Shown: piece after piece, positions 45,056 through 53,882 of the stretch
Position numbering within the stretch: the stretch's first letter is position 1
Layout of the letters: each line of letters starts with the position of its first letter
Source: Methylotenera_A sp963701715
Lineage (GTDB): Bacteria > Pseudomonadota > Gammaproteobacteria > Burkholderiales > Methylophilaceae
Reading direction: 5' to 3'
NCBI GenBank assembly: GCA_963701715.1
Contig: CAVPAX010000007.1
Coordinates: forward strand, 62,001 to 126,000
Length of the DNA: 64,000 nt
Notes under the pieces: model-generated
The model's database searches: none
Seen by the model: only the letters and a program-made list of their open reading frames with translations
What the model was told of the DNA's origin: nothing
Position numbers and translations under genes: made by a program

Positions 45056-45649
45056 ATGGATGCAATTTCTAGTTTTGCGCTTGCTAGCGGTTTAAGCTGG
45101 GCAAGCGGTCTGAGACTATATCTCACAATACTTTGCATTGGTTTATTGGCTAAATTTAACTATATTCACTTGCCTGCAAGCCTTGACATACTGAGTAATC
45201 CTATTGTGCTTAGTGTCGCTGGCATACTCACTATCATCGAGTTTTTCGCGGATAAAGTTCCTTATGTCGATAGCGCATGGGATTCGATTCAAACTTTCAT
45301 TCGCATCCCCGCTGGTGCGCTGCTGGCGATGGGCGCCATTAACAGCGCCGATCCGATGATTGCAACGCTGGCTGCGCTACTTGGCGGCTCGCTCACTGGC
45401 ATGACGCATGCCACCAAAGCGGGAAGCCGCGCGCTGATTAACACCTCGCCGGAACCCGTCAGCAACATCGCCACATCGTTTGGTGAAGAAGGCTTGTTAC
45501 TAGGCGGCGGCTGGCTGGCCTTCGCTCACCCCATGGTGTTTCTGGGCGTATTGGCCGCGTTTATTTTAGTAATGATTTGGCTCATCCCCAAACTATGGCG
45601 CGGCATTAAGTCAGTGCTTGGTAATATTGGGAAAGCAACGCGAATTTAG
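45056..45649 (+). CDS. DUF4126 membrane protein
   Basis: 197-residue inner-membrane protein with about five to six hydrophobic helices and many glycine/alanine packing residues. The starting ALASGLSWASGLRLYLTIL, the stretch FFADKVPYVDSAWDSIQTFIRIPAGALLAM and the internal HATKAGSRALINTSPEPVSNIATSFGEE are shared by the DUF4126 family. Role unknown; relatives have been noted near exosortase or envelope genes. It stands alone between a convergent exporter and a divergent hypothetical. Confidence 0.8.
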   Translation: MDAISSFALASGLSWASGLRLYLTILCIGLLAKFNYIHLPASLDILSNPIVLSVAGILTIIEFFADKVPYVDSAWDSIQTFIRIPAGALLAMGAINSADPMIATLAALLGGSLTGMTHATKAGSRALINTSPEPVSNIATSFGEEGLLLGGGWLAFAHPMVFLGVLAAFILVMIWLIPKLWRGIKSVLGNIGKATRI

Positions 45650-45676
45650 TTTCTTTATAAAAATAGATGCTCCAAA

Positions 45677-45714
45677 AACCGCATAGTTATTGACTTGCAG
45701 GGCTTCTATTTTAA
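45677..45714. repeat. Dispersed intergenic repeat, copy A
   Basis: One of three copies in the window. It contains CCGCAT and CAGGGCTTCTATTTTA, and ends over the stop codon of the MFS exporter gene, whose TAA (minus strand) is inside the ATTTTA part. Aligned with the copies at 59748 and 60421 the consensus is about ACCGCATGGATATTGxCT, then GCAGGGCATCTATTTTGAAT. It sits between convergent genes. Confidence 0.65.
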
Positions 45715-46898
45715 TATTTCCAAATCTTGGTTTGTTGTATCGCCAACCAGCTCACCAGCCAAAACACGCACATGGTGACAGCTAACGTTTGCACGCCGCC
45801 CCATACCAGCGGTACGACAACGCCAGCAGAAGCGGTAGAAAACAACATCTGCACAAACGCTTGTCCGGAAGCAGCTGTGCCGCGAATTTTGGGATGTCTA
45901 TCCAGCGCAGCGATGGATATGATCGGCATGACCAAACCCATGCCGATGTTGAATAAAGCGACGGGTAGAATGTTGTAGATAGGCTTTGCGGGTAGCATGT
46001 AGCAGATGAGTATGTTCAAGCACACAATCACAAACATCCAAGTATAGGCGACTTTTAGCACTTTTTTAGCCGCGTATTTGCCCGCTGCGCGCTTCGCTAA
46101 ATACGAGCCAAGCACCATGCCGGAAACTGTGGGAATAAATAAATAGCCGTATTGCTGCGGCGAGAAGCCAAGCAGCTTGCCCAAAAATTGCGGGCTACCG
46201 AGCACGTACACAAAGAACGCCGCAAATACCGCGCCCAGAGCCACACACAGCTTGGTGTATTCGGTATCTGAGAATATCGTTTTATAGCTGGTGAGCACGC
46301 TCTTGGCAGAAAACGGGATGCGTTTTCCCGCCGGCATGGTTTCCGGCAGATATTTCAATGCCGCCCATAGGCTGACGGCGGCATACAGCGCCAAAAAAAT
46401 AAAAATGCTTTGCCACTCGAACCCCAACAAAAAGCCGCCGATAATGGGTGCCACAGCAGGCGCAATACCGAATAACATCTGCACCGTGGCCATAACGCGC
46501 TGTGCCTGTGCACCTTCAAACAAATCGCGCACCATGGCGCGCGCCACTGTATTGCCCGCGCCACCCGATGCGCCTTGCAGTGCGCGGAAGAACCACAGCG
46601 TTTCCACATTCGGCGCAAATGCACATCCAATGGAAGCCAACACAAAAATACCCAAGCCCCATTTGATGGTAGTGATGCGGCCAATGGCGTCCGATATCGC
46701 TCCGTGCCACAGCGTCATAATGGCGTAAGGCAGTAAATAAACAGCGAGGCTTTGCTGGATATGTAAATCGGACGCCCCTAAATCAGCCCCCATGGCATGG
46801 AAGGCTGGCAAATAGGTGTCGATGGCAAACGGTGCCAATGCTGCCAGCGCGGCGAGGACGTACACTAAAATATTAGAGTTTGTTTTCAAATTTTTCAT
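45711..46898 (-). CDS. Bcr/CflA-family multidrug MFS transporter
   Basis: 395 residues with 12 predicted helices. PFAIDTYLPAFHAMGADLG near the start is the D1 motif of Bcr/CflA transporters; LLPYAIMTLWHGAISDAIGR is motif A (G-x-x-S/A-D-x-x-G-R), and FRALQGASGGAGNTVARAMVRDLF is motif C-like. These proteins extrude drugs such as bicyclomycin or metabolites such as cysteine. The stop lies in a dispersed repeat, and a pqq operon terminator precedes the start. Confidence 0.9.
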   Translation of the reverse strand: MKNLKTNSNILVYVLAALAALAPFAIDTYLPAFHAMGADLGASDLHIQQSLAVYLLPYAIMTLWHGAISDAIGRITTIKWGLGIFVLASIGCAFAPNVETLWFFRALQGASGGAGNTVARAMVRDLFEGAQAQRVMATVQMLFGIAPAVAPIIGGFLLGFEWQSIFIFLALYAAVSLWAALKYLPETMPAGKRIPFSAKSVLTSYKTIFSDTEYTKLCVALGAVFAAFFVYVLGSPQFLGKLLGFSPQQYGYLFIPTVSGMVLGSYLAKRAAGKYAAKKVLKVAYTWMFVIVCLNILICYMLPAKPIYNILPVALFNIGMGLVMPIISIAALDRHPKIRGTAASGQAFVQMLFSTASAGVVVPLVWGGVQTLAVTMCVFWLVSWLAIQQTKIWKY

Positions 46899-46909
46899 CT
46901 AAAAAATAA

Positions 46910-46933
46910 AAAGGCGCATCTGAATGCGCCTTT
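46910..46933 (-). terminator. Rho-independent terminator of the pqq operon
   Basis: Arms AAAGGCGCAT and ATGCGCCTTT around the loop CTGA; on the minus strand the stem is followed by TTTATTTTTT. It lies 33 bp after the pqqE stop codon. Confidence 0.88.
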
Positions 46934-46965
46934 CATTATAACTGACTCTGTATGGCCAATTAAGA

Positions 46966-48198
46966 TTACGGCAAAGCATGGAACTCTTCTAGCCGCTCCT
47001 GCAACTCTCCTGCAATAACTCTTTTCGAGTTCTTATCGTTTCTAAATACAATTGGCTGCGCCTGAATTTTTGGGTTCTTGGCATCTTCGATTGCCTGCTC
47101 AATCAAATGATGATGAGGTGATTTGCTGCAAACGGGGTCAGCGGCTTCCGCATCACCCGTAAGTAAAAAGGTCTGGCAACGGCAGCCACCTAGGTCTTTC
47201 TCTTTTTCAGAGCAGCTGCGGCACGGCTCTTTCATCCAGCCATCTCCACGGTATTGATTAAATGCAGGAGAATCCTTCCAGCTCCAGCCTAGATCGTCAT
47301 CCCTTATATTTGGAAACTTCATGTTAGGTAAAACACGCGCAGAATGGCATGGCAGCACATCGCCATTGGCCGTCACAATCATAAATACTTCTCCCCAGCC
47401 ATTCATACACTTTTTAGGCCTATCGGAAAAATAATCCGGCACCACAAAAAAGATTTTCATCTTGCTGCCGGATTTCGCCCTGAACTCATTGGTGATCGCT
47501 TCTGCTTCATCCACCTGCTCTTTGGTCGGCATGAGTTGACTACGGTTAATCAATGACCAGCCATAGTATTGTGTATTTGCTAGCTCAATATATTCGGCAC
47601 CAAGCGCATCCGCCATTTCAAGGATTTCTTTCATGTGGCCAATGTTGTAGCGATGTATCACCACATTCAACACCATCGGGTAACCATGCCCCTTAATCAT
47701 TGCGGCAACTTTTTTCTTCAACTCAAAGGTTTTTGTATTGGTGATGAAGTTGTTTATTTCTTCAGTAATGTCATGCATGGAAAGCTGAATATGATCCAAG
47801 CCACCCTCTTTAAATGCCTGAATACGCTTTTCAGTTAAGCCAACGCCTGATGTAATCAAGTTGCTGTAATAGCCTAGCTTATGAGCCTCAGCCACGATTT
47901 CTTCAATATCATCACGCAAGAGTGGCTCTCCGCCAGAAATGCCCAACTGGATGGCTCCGAGCTTGCGTGCATCACGCAAGGTTTGAATCCACTGCTCGGT
48001 TGAGAGTTCGTTTTGTGTATGTTTGTCATAATCGGTCGGGTTATAGCAAAATGCACAATGCAAGGGGCAACGATAGGTGATTTCAGCCAATAACCACAGT
48101 GGCTGGGTTTTGGTTGCAGAGGCAGCTACGCCATTGTTTACCTGCTGCGCTTGTACAACTTTTTGTACAACCGATTCACCTAATGAGTTTTGTGTCAT
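46966..48198 (-). CDS. pqqE: PqqA peptide cyclase (radical SAM)
   Basis: 410 residues. The radical SAM cluster cysteines are C44, C48 and C51 in AEITYRCPLHCAFCYNPTDY. The SPASM domain follows: KKCMNGWGEVF, DVLPCHSARVLP, PCRSCSEKEKDLGGCRCQ and DPVCSKSPHHH. PqqE forms the Glu-Tyr carbon bond in PqqA with PqqD as chaperone. The first 30 residues are an extension beyond the typical start. It follows pqqD by 26 bp. Confidence 0.97.
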   Translation of the reverse strand: MTQNSLGESVVQKVVQAQQVNNGVAASATKTQPLWLLAEITYRCPLHCAFCYNPTDYDKHTQNELSTEQWIQTLRDARKLGAIQLGISGGEPLLRDDIEEIVAEAHKLGYYSNLITSGVGLTEKRIQAFKEGGLDHIQLSMHDITEEINNFITNTKTFELKKKVAAMIKGHGYPMVLNVVIHRYNIGHMKEILEMADALGAEYIELANTQYYGWSLINRSQLMPTKEQVDEAEAITNEFRAKSGSKMKIFFVVPDYFSDRPKKCMNGWGEVFMIVTANGDVLPCHSARVLPNMKFPNIRDDDLGWSWKDSPAFNQYRGDGWMKEPCRSCSEKEKDLGGCRCQTFLLTGDAEAADPVCSKSPHHHLIEQAIEDAKNPKIQAQPIVFRNDKNSKRVIAGELQERLEEFHALP

Positions 48199-48224
48199 TT
48201 GTTACTCCTTAAACCGTATCTGGC

Positions 48225-48506
48225 TCAAATTTTTCTAAGCCATGCTTTACTTACAGCCATCTCAAACATACCTATAATGTCATTTTCAATACCCTCTGCA
48301 TCAGGGAACGCTGCCTTTAACGCTGTTACGATATCACCTACGGTCGCCTTACCATCCACGCGCTTAATAACTTCGCCAGCTCCGCCATGCAATTTGACCA
48401 TACCTTCAGGAAAAAGTATCACATAACTTTGCTGCGCTTCTTCCCATTGAAAGCGATGGTGAGGTGCAAGTACATAAATATCTGAGTGTTGTATCTGATT
48501 TTCCAT
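48225..48506 (-). CDS. pqqD: PQQ biosynthesis peptide chaperone
   Basis: 93 residues of the PqqD/RRE fold. LAPHHRFQWEEAQQSYVILFPEGMVKLHGGAGEVIKRVDGKATV with the LFPEG and the N-x-x-A-G-E-like element are typical of PqqD. It binds PqqA and delivers it to PqqE. The C-terminal 15 residues (GMFEMAVSKAWL) form the last helix. It lies between pqqC (12 bp away) and pqqE. Confidence 0.95.
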   Translation of the reverse strand: MENQIQHSDIYVLAPHHRFQWEEAQQSYVILFPEGMVKLHGGAGEVIKRVDGKATVGDIVTALKAAFPDAEGIENDIIGMFEMAVSKAWLRKI

Positions 48507-48518
48507 AATTACTTATTC

Positions 48519-49292
48519 TTAGCTCACATTCATGACTGGTTGGCGCAGGTAATCACGACCTTCCACTTTAATATCAGTGCTTTGCAACATAATTGCATCT
48601 GCCATCACCCACAATACATCTAGCTTAAATTGCAGAATTTCCAGTGCGCGTTCTTGCATGGCGCGACTTTGACTGAAGTAATCTAAAGTCACTGCTAAGC
48701 CTTGTTCAACGTCGCGCCTGGCTTGTGTTAAACGATTTTTGAAATATTGCATTCCTTCTTTATTAATCCATGGGTACATATCTGGCCATGAATCAATACG
48801 TTGTTGATGGATATGTGGGGCAAATAGTTCAGTTAAACTAGAACATACAGACTCTTGCCATGGACGTTGTTTTGCAAAATTGATATACGCATCCACTGCA
48901 AATCTAGTACCTGGGGCAATCAATTTCAGTGACATAATTTCCTCGCGACTTAAACCTACCGCAGCACCTAAATGAATCCAAGCCTCGATACCTCCCTCGC
49001 CACCTTCTGCGATGTTGCCACTGCCATCATGGTCAAAAATACGCTGAATCCAACCACGGCGTATCTCACGGTCTGGGCAATTAGAGAGAATCGCTGCATC
49101 TTTCATAGGAATTGCAATTTGATAGTAATAGCGATTCGCCACCCATGCCTGCATTTGGGCTTGTGAAAGCTTGCCTTCATACATCAGTACATGAATAGGA
49201 TGATAGATGTGGTAACCCTTACCTTTTTCACGTAATTTAGCCTCAAACTCTTCTCGTGTCCAAGGTAATTGATTGTTTGTCATTGCATTCAT
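48519..49292 (-). CDS. pqqC: Pyrroloquinoline-quinone synthase
   Basis: 257-residue cofactorless oxidase that carries out the last eight-electron oxidation and ring closure of PQQ. WTREEFEAKLREKGKGYHIYHPIHVLMYEGKL, VANRYYYQIAIPMKDAAILSNC and WIQRIFDHDGSG contain the conserved His, Tyr and Lys of the active site; HIHQQRIDSWPDMYPWI is another hallmark. The length is normal. It lies 9 bp after pqqB. Confidence 0.97.
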   Translation of the reverse strand: MNAMTNNQLPWTREEFEAKLREKGKGYHIYHPIHVLMYEGKLSQAQMQAWVANRYYYQIAIPMKDAAILSNCPDREIRRGWIQRIFDHDGSGNIAEGGEGGIEAWIHLGAAVGLSREEIMSLKLIAPGTRFAVDAYINFAKQRPWQESVCSSLTELFAPHIHQQRIDSWPDMYPWINKEGMQYFKNRLTQARRDVEQGLAVTLDYFSQSRAMQERALEILQFKLDVLWVMADAIMLQSTDIKVEGRDYLRQPVMNVS

Positions 49293-49301
49293 CTGTTTCT
49301 C

Positions 49302-50219
49302 CTAAAGTATGATATCCATGCCGTCATAGGCCACTTCAATGCCGTGGCGGCTAAGCTCTGCACGCTCGGCAGAATCTTCACGCAAAATTGGGTTGGTGTT
49401 GTTGATGTGAATCAACACTTTTCTCACACCACCGAATTTGTCCAAATCTTCGATCATGCCATTGGGACCAGATTGCGGGTTATGGCCAATACTGCGCGCG
49501 GTTTTAGTCATCAAACCCAAGTCGATCATTTCGGTATCTGTCCAGAATGTACCATCCACCATAATGCAGTCAGCCTGGTTCATCAAAGCAGGCAAATGCG
49601 GCTCGATCTCGGCCAAACCTGGAGAATACCAACATTTTTTACCTGTACTAATTTCTTCAATCAGCACACCAATGGTGTCACCAGCTTGCGGATCATTACG
49701 GTGCGGCGAGTATGGTGGTGCAGCGCTTTTTAGTGATACGGACGTAAATTTTAAGTTGGGGACATTAGGTATTGTAAAACTGGTCTTGCCATCAATAGGC
49801 ACATTATGGTGGTTAATACCACAATAATGTCCCAAAATATTCAAAATCTGATTGCCGGACGTCAAATCACCATAAACCATATCGGTACAATAAATCTCGC
49901 GCTTTACCGCACCTTCACGCAACATAAATAGGCCTGTTGTATGATCAATCTGCGCATCAATCAACACAATCGCCTGAATACCAGTATCGCGTATTGAGCG
50001 GCCCGGCTGCAATGCGGGAAAATCCTGGATTTGCTGAAGCACATCAGGTGAGGCATTAAATAACACCCAGTTTATTCCATCGCTGCTGACGCAGATAGAC
50101 GACTGTGTACGTTTAGTGGCTTTAATGGTCCCTTTTCGCAATCCATCACAGTTGAAACAATTACAATTCCACTGCGGGAAACCGCCGCCTGCGCCTGCGC
50201 CTAATACATGTATGTGCAT
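49302..50219 (-). CDS. pqqB: PQQ biosynthesis hydroxylase
   Basis: 305 residues of the metallo-beta-lactamase fold. It starts HIHVLGAGAGGGFPQWNCNC, has an extra cysteine cluster CNCFNCDGLR for structural zinc, and the metal-site region DAQIDHTTGLFMLREG. PqqB hydroxylates the tyrosine of the crosslinked precursor. It is separated from pqqA by about 90 bp that contain a terminator. Confidence 0.96.
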   Translation of the reverse strand: MHIHVLGAGAGGGFPQWNCNCFNCDGLRKGTIKATKRTQSSICVSSDGINWVLFNASPDVLQQIQDFPALQPGRSIRDTGIQAIVLIDAQIDHTTGLFMLREGAVKREIYCTDMVYGDLTSGNQILNILGHYCGINHHNVPIDGKTSFTIPNVPNLKFTSVSLKSAAPPYSPHRNDPQAGDTIGVLIEEISTGKKCWYSPGLAEIEPHLPALMNQADCIMVDGTFWTDTEMIDLGLMTKTARSIGHNPQSGPNGMIEDLDKFGGVRKVLIHINNTNPILREDSAERAELSRHGIEVAYDGMDIIL

Positions 50220-50265
50220 GAAACTCTACGATTCTAAAAAATTTGTCTGATACTGTTTTATGTAA

Positions 50266-50293
50266 AAAAAGGCTGTCTTACGGCAGCCTTTTT
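50266..50293 (-). terminator. Terminator/attenuator between pqqA and pqqB
   Basis: Arms AAAAAGGCTG (50266-50275) and CAGCCTTTTT (50284-50293), extended inwards by G-U and G-C pairs. Read on the minus strand it has a T-run after the stem. It begins 17 bp after the pqqA stop, so most transcripts probably end here and only some read into pqqBCDE, favouring the precursor peptide. Confidence 0.88.
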
Positions 50294-50310
50294 ATATGCG
50301 TAATCTCTAA

Positions 50311-50382
50311 TTACTTATTCATTACGTACATTGTAACTTCAAAGCCAAAACGCATTTCAGTAGCTGCTGGTGTTGTCCACAT
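50311..50382 (-). CDS. pqqA: PQQ precursor peptide PqqA
   Basis: A 23-residue gene found by reading the gap. It begins MWTTPAATEMRFGFE, with the crosslinked pair Glu15 and Tyr19 in EVTMY, exactly the E-x3-Y spacing needed by PqqE. An AGGAG ribosome site lies 7 nt before the ATG. PqqE, with PqqD, joins Glu15 and Tyr19, then the pair is excised and oxidised to PQQ. The 167-bp gap before it must hold its promoter, which I could not fix precisely. Confidence 0.97.
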   Translation of the reverse strand: MWTTPAATEMRFGFEVTMYVMNK

Positions 50383-50549
50383 GATCAATCTCCTATTGGG
50401 TTGTTTATCAAGCATCAAATGTGATGTGCTTGTATGATTCTCACTATACGCACGTGTTCCACATTCTGCCTGCGAGCTTACATGATAAACAGCTAGTGAT
50501 TTTCATGATGTGATAATTTAGCTACTAATGAAGTTTATAAATTCTTGCT

Positions 50550-51665
50550 TTATATTGTATCGTTTAGAAGTTTCTGGCGGCGCGTACGAACCGCTGTAGC
50601 CAACAGTTCCAAAAGCTCAACCGTATCTTGCCAGCCCAAACAAGCATCGGTGATGGATTTCCCGTATTCCAGCTTGCAACCCGGCGTATGCTCCTGACGG
50701 CCTGCATTGAGATGCGATTCCACCATCACGCCTATAATACGCGCATCGCCATTGGCTAATTGAGAGGCAACATCACGCCCCACTTCCATTTGCCGCTGAT
50801 AATCCTTACTACTGTTTGCATGGCTGCAATCAATCATCAATCTGGGAGTCAGTCCTGCAGAAGCAAGACTTGCACAAGCAGCATCGACGCTGGCAGCATC
50901 ATAGTTTGGCATTTTGCCGCCACGTAAAATCACATGGCAATCTTCATTACCTGTTGTAGAGATAATCGCAGAGCGGCCTTCTTTGGTAACCGATAGAAAG
51001 TGATGCGGGGTTTCTGCGGTTTTAATCGCATCTATGGCTACCTGCACGCTGCCATCGGTGCCATTTTTGAAGCCTACTGGGCAAGACAAGCCCGATGCAA
51101 GCTCACGATGCACTTGCGATTCGGTCGTACGAGCACCAATAGCGCCCCAACTCACCAAATCAGCTGTATATTGCGGAGTGATCGTATCTAAAAACTCTGC
51201 GCCCGCAGGCATGCCTAATTCATTTACGTCCAGCAGAAATTTACGTGCAGTCTCTAGCCCTTCATTGATGCGATAACTGCCATCAAGATGCGGATCGTTA
51301 ATCAGGCCTTTCCAGCCTATTGTTGTGCGCGGTTTTTCAAAATAAACACGCATTACAATCAGCAAATCTGCTGCCAGTTTTTTTCGAACTTCCATCAATC
51401 GACGTGCATACTCAATGCCCGCCTCGGTATCATGAATGGAGCAAGGCCCCACAATCACCAGCAAGCGGTCATCTGTCTGATGTAAGACACGGTGAATCGA
51501 AGCGCGTGCCGCCAATATATTATGTGTTGTTTCAACGCTCTCTTTAAGTCGTGCCAACAAGACAGATGGTTTTATTAGCTCTTTAATTTCACGAATGCGA
51601 ACGTCGTCTGTCGCAAGCTTCTCGTAAGCGATTGTTTTATTTGTTAACTTTTCTTTATTGATCAT
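50550..51665 (-). CDS. aroG: 3-deoxy-7-phosphoheptulonate (DAHP) synthase, class I
   Basis: 371 residues of the AroF/G/H type, joining PEP and erythrose-4-phosphate for aromatic synthesis. VIVGPCSIHDTEAGIEYARRL, VYFEKPRTTIGWKGLINDP, SCPVGFKNGTDGSVQVA and DCSHANSSKDYQRQ are conserved and include metal and PEP ligands. The N-terminal 40 residues carry the allosteric segment. It is the last gene of the gyrA-serC-pheA-hisC-aroG run, 3 bp after hisC. Confidence 0.95.
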   Translation of the reverse strand: MINKEKLTNKTIAYEKLATDDVRIREIKELIKPSVLLARLKESVETTHNILAARASIHRVLHQTDDRLLVIVGPCSIHDTEAGIEYARRLMEVRKKLAADLLIVMRVYFEKPRTTIGWKGLINDPHLDGSYRINEGLETARKFLLDVNELGMPAGAEFLDTITPQYTADLVSWGAIGARTTESQVHRELASGLSCPVGFKNGTDGSVQVAIDAIKTAETPHHFLSVTKEGRSAIISTTGNEDCHVILRGGKMPNYDAASVDAACASLASAGLTPRLMIDCSHANSSKDYQRQMEVGRDVASQLANGDARIIGVMVESHLNAGRQEHTPGCKLEYGKSITDACLGWQDTVELLELLATAVRTRRQKLLNDTI

Positions 51666-51668
51666 TAG

Positions 51669-52778
51669 TTACTGCTTATTGATAATGTGTTCTAATACTT
51701 CCAAAAATCGTGTGTTTTCACTGAACAATCCTACACTGACTCGCAAATAATCCGGCATTTCATAATTGGCGATTGGCCGCACAATCACACCGTTTTGAAG
51801 CAACTCTTGGTTCACAATAGCGGCATCTTGCACCTTAAAAGTCACGAAGTTAGCATACGAAGGAATGTATTCTAACCCTAATCTATGAAAACCCTGTGTC
51901 AACTGCAACATGCCAGCCTGATTGGCCGCATAACTACGCGCTACAAAATCATCATCGGCAAGTGAAGCCACTGCTGCCGCTTGCGCCATGCTATTCACGT
52001 TAAAAGGCTGGCGGACGCGATTCAGCATATCTGCCACGTCCGCATGCATCAGTCCAAATCCGATTCTTAGGCCAGCTAGACCATACGCCTTTGAAAAAGT
52101 GCGAGAAATAATAAGATTTTTAAACTCACTCAACCAATTTATGGCTTCAGATTTATGCTCTGCAGACAAATATTCGTCATAAGCCTCATCCAGCACCACT
52201 AAAACATTCTCCGGCACTTGGTCTAAAAAAGTTTTTAACTCGGCTTTTGCAATTAACGTCCCTGTTGGATTATTCGGGTTGGCAATAAAAATCAAACGTG
52301 TTTTTGGCGTAATAGCCATTAAAAAACCACCTAAATCATGCGCATAGTTTTTTGCCGGAATCACCACGCCTGTGGCACCCACCGCTTGCGTTACCAATGG
52401 ATAGACAGCAAATGCATGCTGTGAATAAATAGCCTCGCACCCTGCATTCAGAAATGCTCTGGCGGCAAGCTCCAGGATGTCATTGGAACCATTGCCAAAT
52501 ACAATCTGATTCGGCTTGATACTAAATTTTTTACTTACAGCATCGCGTAGTGCAAAGCTATTGCCATCTGGATAGCGAGCAATGTCAGCTATAGCATCCT
52601 CTATCGCCATCTGCGCTTTCGGGCTAATGCCAAGCGGGTTCTCATTAGAAGCCAGCTTTACAATATCCGCCTCGTTCAAACCCATTTCGCGGGCAAGCTC
52701 GCTTATTGGCTTACCACCTTGATATGGTGCAATAGCACGAATGTAATCAGGAGCCAAACTAGATAAATTCATAAACAA
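51669..52778 (-). CDS. hisC: Histidinol-phosphate aminotransferase
   Basis: 369-residue PLP enzyme (class I/II). KLASNENPLGISPKAQMAI and FGNGSNDILELAARAFL start the cofactor site; the PLP lysine is in SRTFSKAYGLAGLRIGFG. Next to pheA it probably acts in aromatic amino-acid transamination as well as histidine synthesis, as with the broad-specificity HisC2. It begins MFMNLSSL; the ATG two codons later is an alternative. Confidence 0.93.
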   Translation of the reverse strand: MFMNLSSLAPDYIRAIAPYQGGKPISELAREMGLNEADIVKLASNENPLGISPKAQMAIEDAIADIARYPDGNSFALRDAVSKKFSIKPNQIVFGNGSNDILELAARAFLNAGCEAIYSQHAFAVYPLVTQAVGATGVVIPAKNYAHDLGGFLMAITPKTRLIFIANPNNPTGTLIAKAELKTFLDQVPENVLVVLDEAYDEYLSAEHKSEAINWLSEFKNLIISRTFSKAYGLAGLRIGFGLMHADVADMLNRVRQPFNVNSMAQAAAVASLADDDFVARSYAANQAGMLQLTQGFHRLGLEYIPSYANFVTFKVQDAAIVNQELLQNGVIVRPIANYEMPDYLRVSVGLFSENTRFLEVLEHIINKQ

Positions 52779-52796
52779 TGAAACTCGAAAGAAAAC

Positions 52797-53879
52797 TTAA
52801 ATAATGGCCGCAGGGTAGGAACCCAGCACTTTGAGCAAGGATGCGCGCTGTTGACACTCTTGTAGCGCCGCCTTTACTTTGGCATCAGTTTGATGGCCTT
52901 CGATATCAACAAAAAACACATAATCCCACAAACCTTGTTTTGAAGGTCGGGATTCCAGTTTGGTCATGCTCACACCATGCCGCGAAAGCGGTTCAAGCAG
53001 ATTTACCATCGCTCCTGGTTTGTTTTGAGTAACCATAACCAACGATGTTTTATCATTACCCGAAGGCGCCACATCATGGTTACCCAACACCAGAAAGCGT
53101 GTGGTATTTTTAGGGTCATCTTCGATATTTTCCGCCAGCACATTCAAGTTAAATAGTTCTGCGGCGCGCCTACTTGCGATAGCCGCCACAAAAGTGTTCT
53201 CTGCTGTGACTGCCTCATGTGCTAGCTGAGCAGCGCGCGCATTACTGGTCACTGCTTCACGTGTGGCTTTGGGCATGATGCGATTTAACCATTCATGACA
53301 TTGTGCAAGTGATTGTGTATGTGACAGGATATGACTAATCTTATTGATATCTGTCTGGGCAGAAAGTAAGCAATGATGTATTGGCAAAGTAATTTCGCCA
53401 CAGATTTTTAGCGAACTGGATAGCAGCAAATCTAATGTTAGAGCAATAGCACCTTCTGTAGAGTTTTCAACTGGCACCACCCCATAATCAGCCTGATTCG
53501 CCCCTACTGTGCGGAACACCTCATCAATGGAACCACACACAATCGCATTGCGACCTTGCCCGAACTGTTTAAGTGCAGCCTCTTCACTATATGTTCCCAA
53601 AGGCCCCAAAAATGCAATCGAAAGCTCTTTTTCAAGCGCACGACAATTAGACATTACAGCACGAAAAATATGACTGACTGCCTCATTTGATAACGGTCCC
53701 GCATTGTGCTCTTGTAATCGCCGCAAAATTTGCGCTTCACGCTCAGGGCGGTAAATCACGCCATCCTCTTTCAGGCTGCCAATCTGACGCGCAAGCTTTG
53801 CTCTCTCGTTGACGAGTTTAAGTACTTGCTCGTCAATCGCATCTATTTCACCACGATGTTTTTTCAATTGGTCGGACAT
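52797..53879 (-). CDS. pheA: Bifunctional chorismate mutase / prephenate dehydratase
   Basis: 360 residues. Residues 1-90 are an AroQ-type chorismate mutase (IDAIDEQVLKLVNERAKLARQIG), about 90-270 the prephenate dehydratase (IAFLGPLGTYSEEAAL, VVPVENSTEGAIALTLDLL, ENTFVAAIASRRAAEL and TTRFLVLG with the TRF motif), and the end is an ACT domain (SLVMVTQNKPGAMVNLLEPL, TKLESRPSK) for phenylalanine feedback. It ends 19 bp before hisC and is 3 bp after serC. Confidence 0.96.
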   Translation of the reverse strand: MSDQLKKHRGEIDAIDEQVLKLVNERAKLARQIGSLKEDGVIYRPEREAQILRRLQEHNAGPLSNEAVSHIFRAVMSNCRALEKELSIAFLGPLGTYSEEAALKQFGQGRNAIVCGSIDEVFRTVGANQADYGVVPVENSTEGAIALTLDLLLSSSLKICGEITLPIHHCLLSAQTDINKISHILSHTQSLAQCHEWLNRIMPKATREAVTSNARAAQLAHEAVTAENTFVAAIASRRAAELFNLNVLAENIEDDPKNTTRFLVLGNHDVAPSGNDKTSLVMVTQNKPGAMVNLLEPLSRHGVSMTKLESRPSKQGLWDYVFFVDIEGHQTDAKVKAALQECQQRASLLKVLGSYPAAII

Positions 53880-53882
53880 AAT

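Noticed and set aside
50383..50549. Promoter of pqqA at TATAGT near a CACGTG palindrome
   Set aside because: No acceptable -35 hexamer at proper spacing; the gap probably holds the promoter but I cannot place it.
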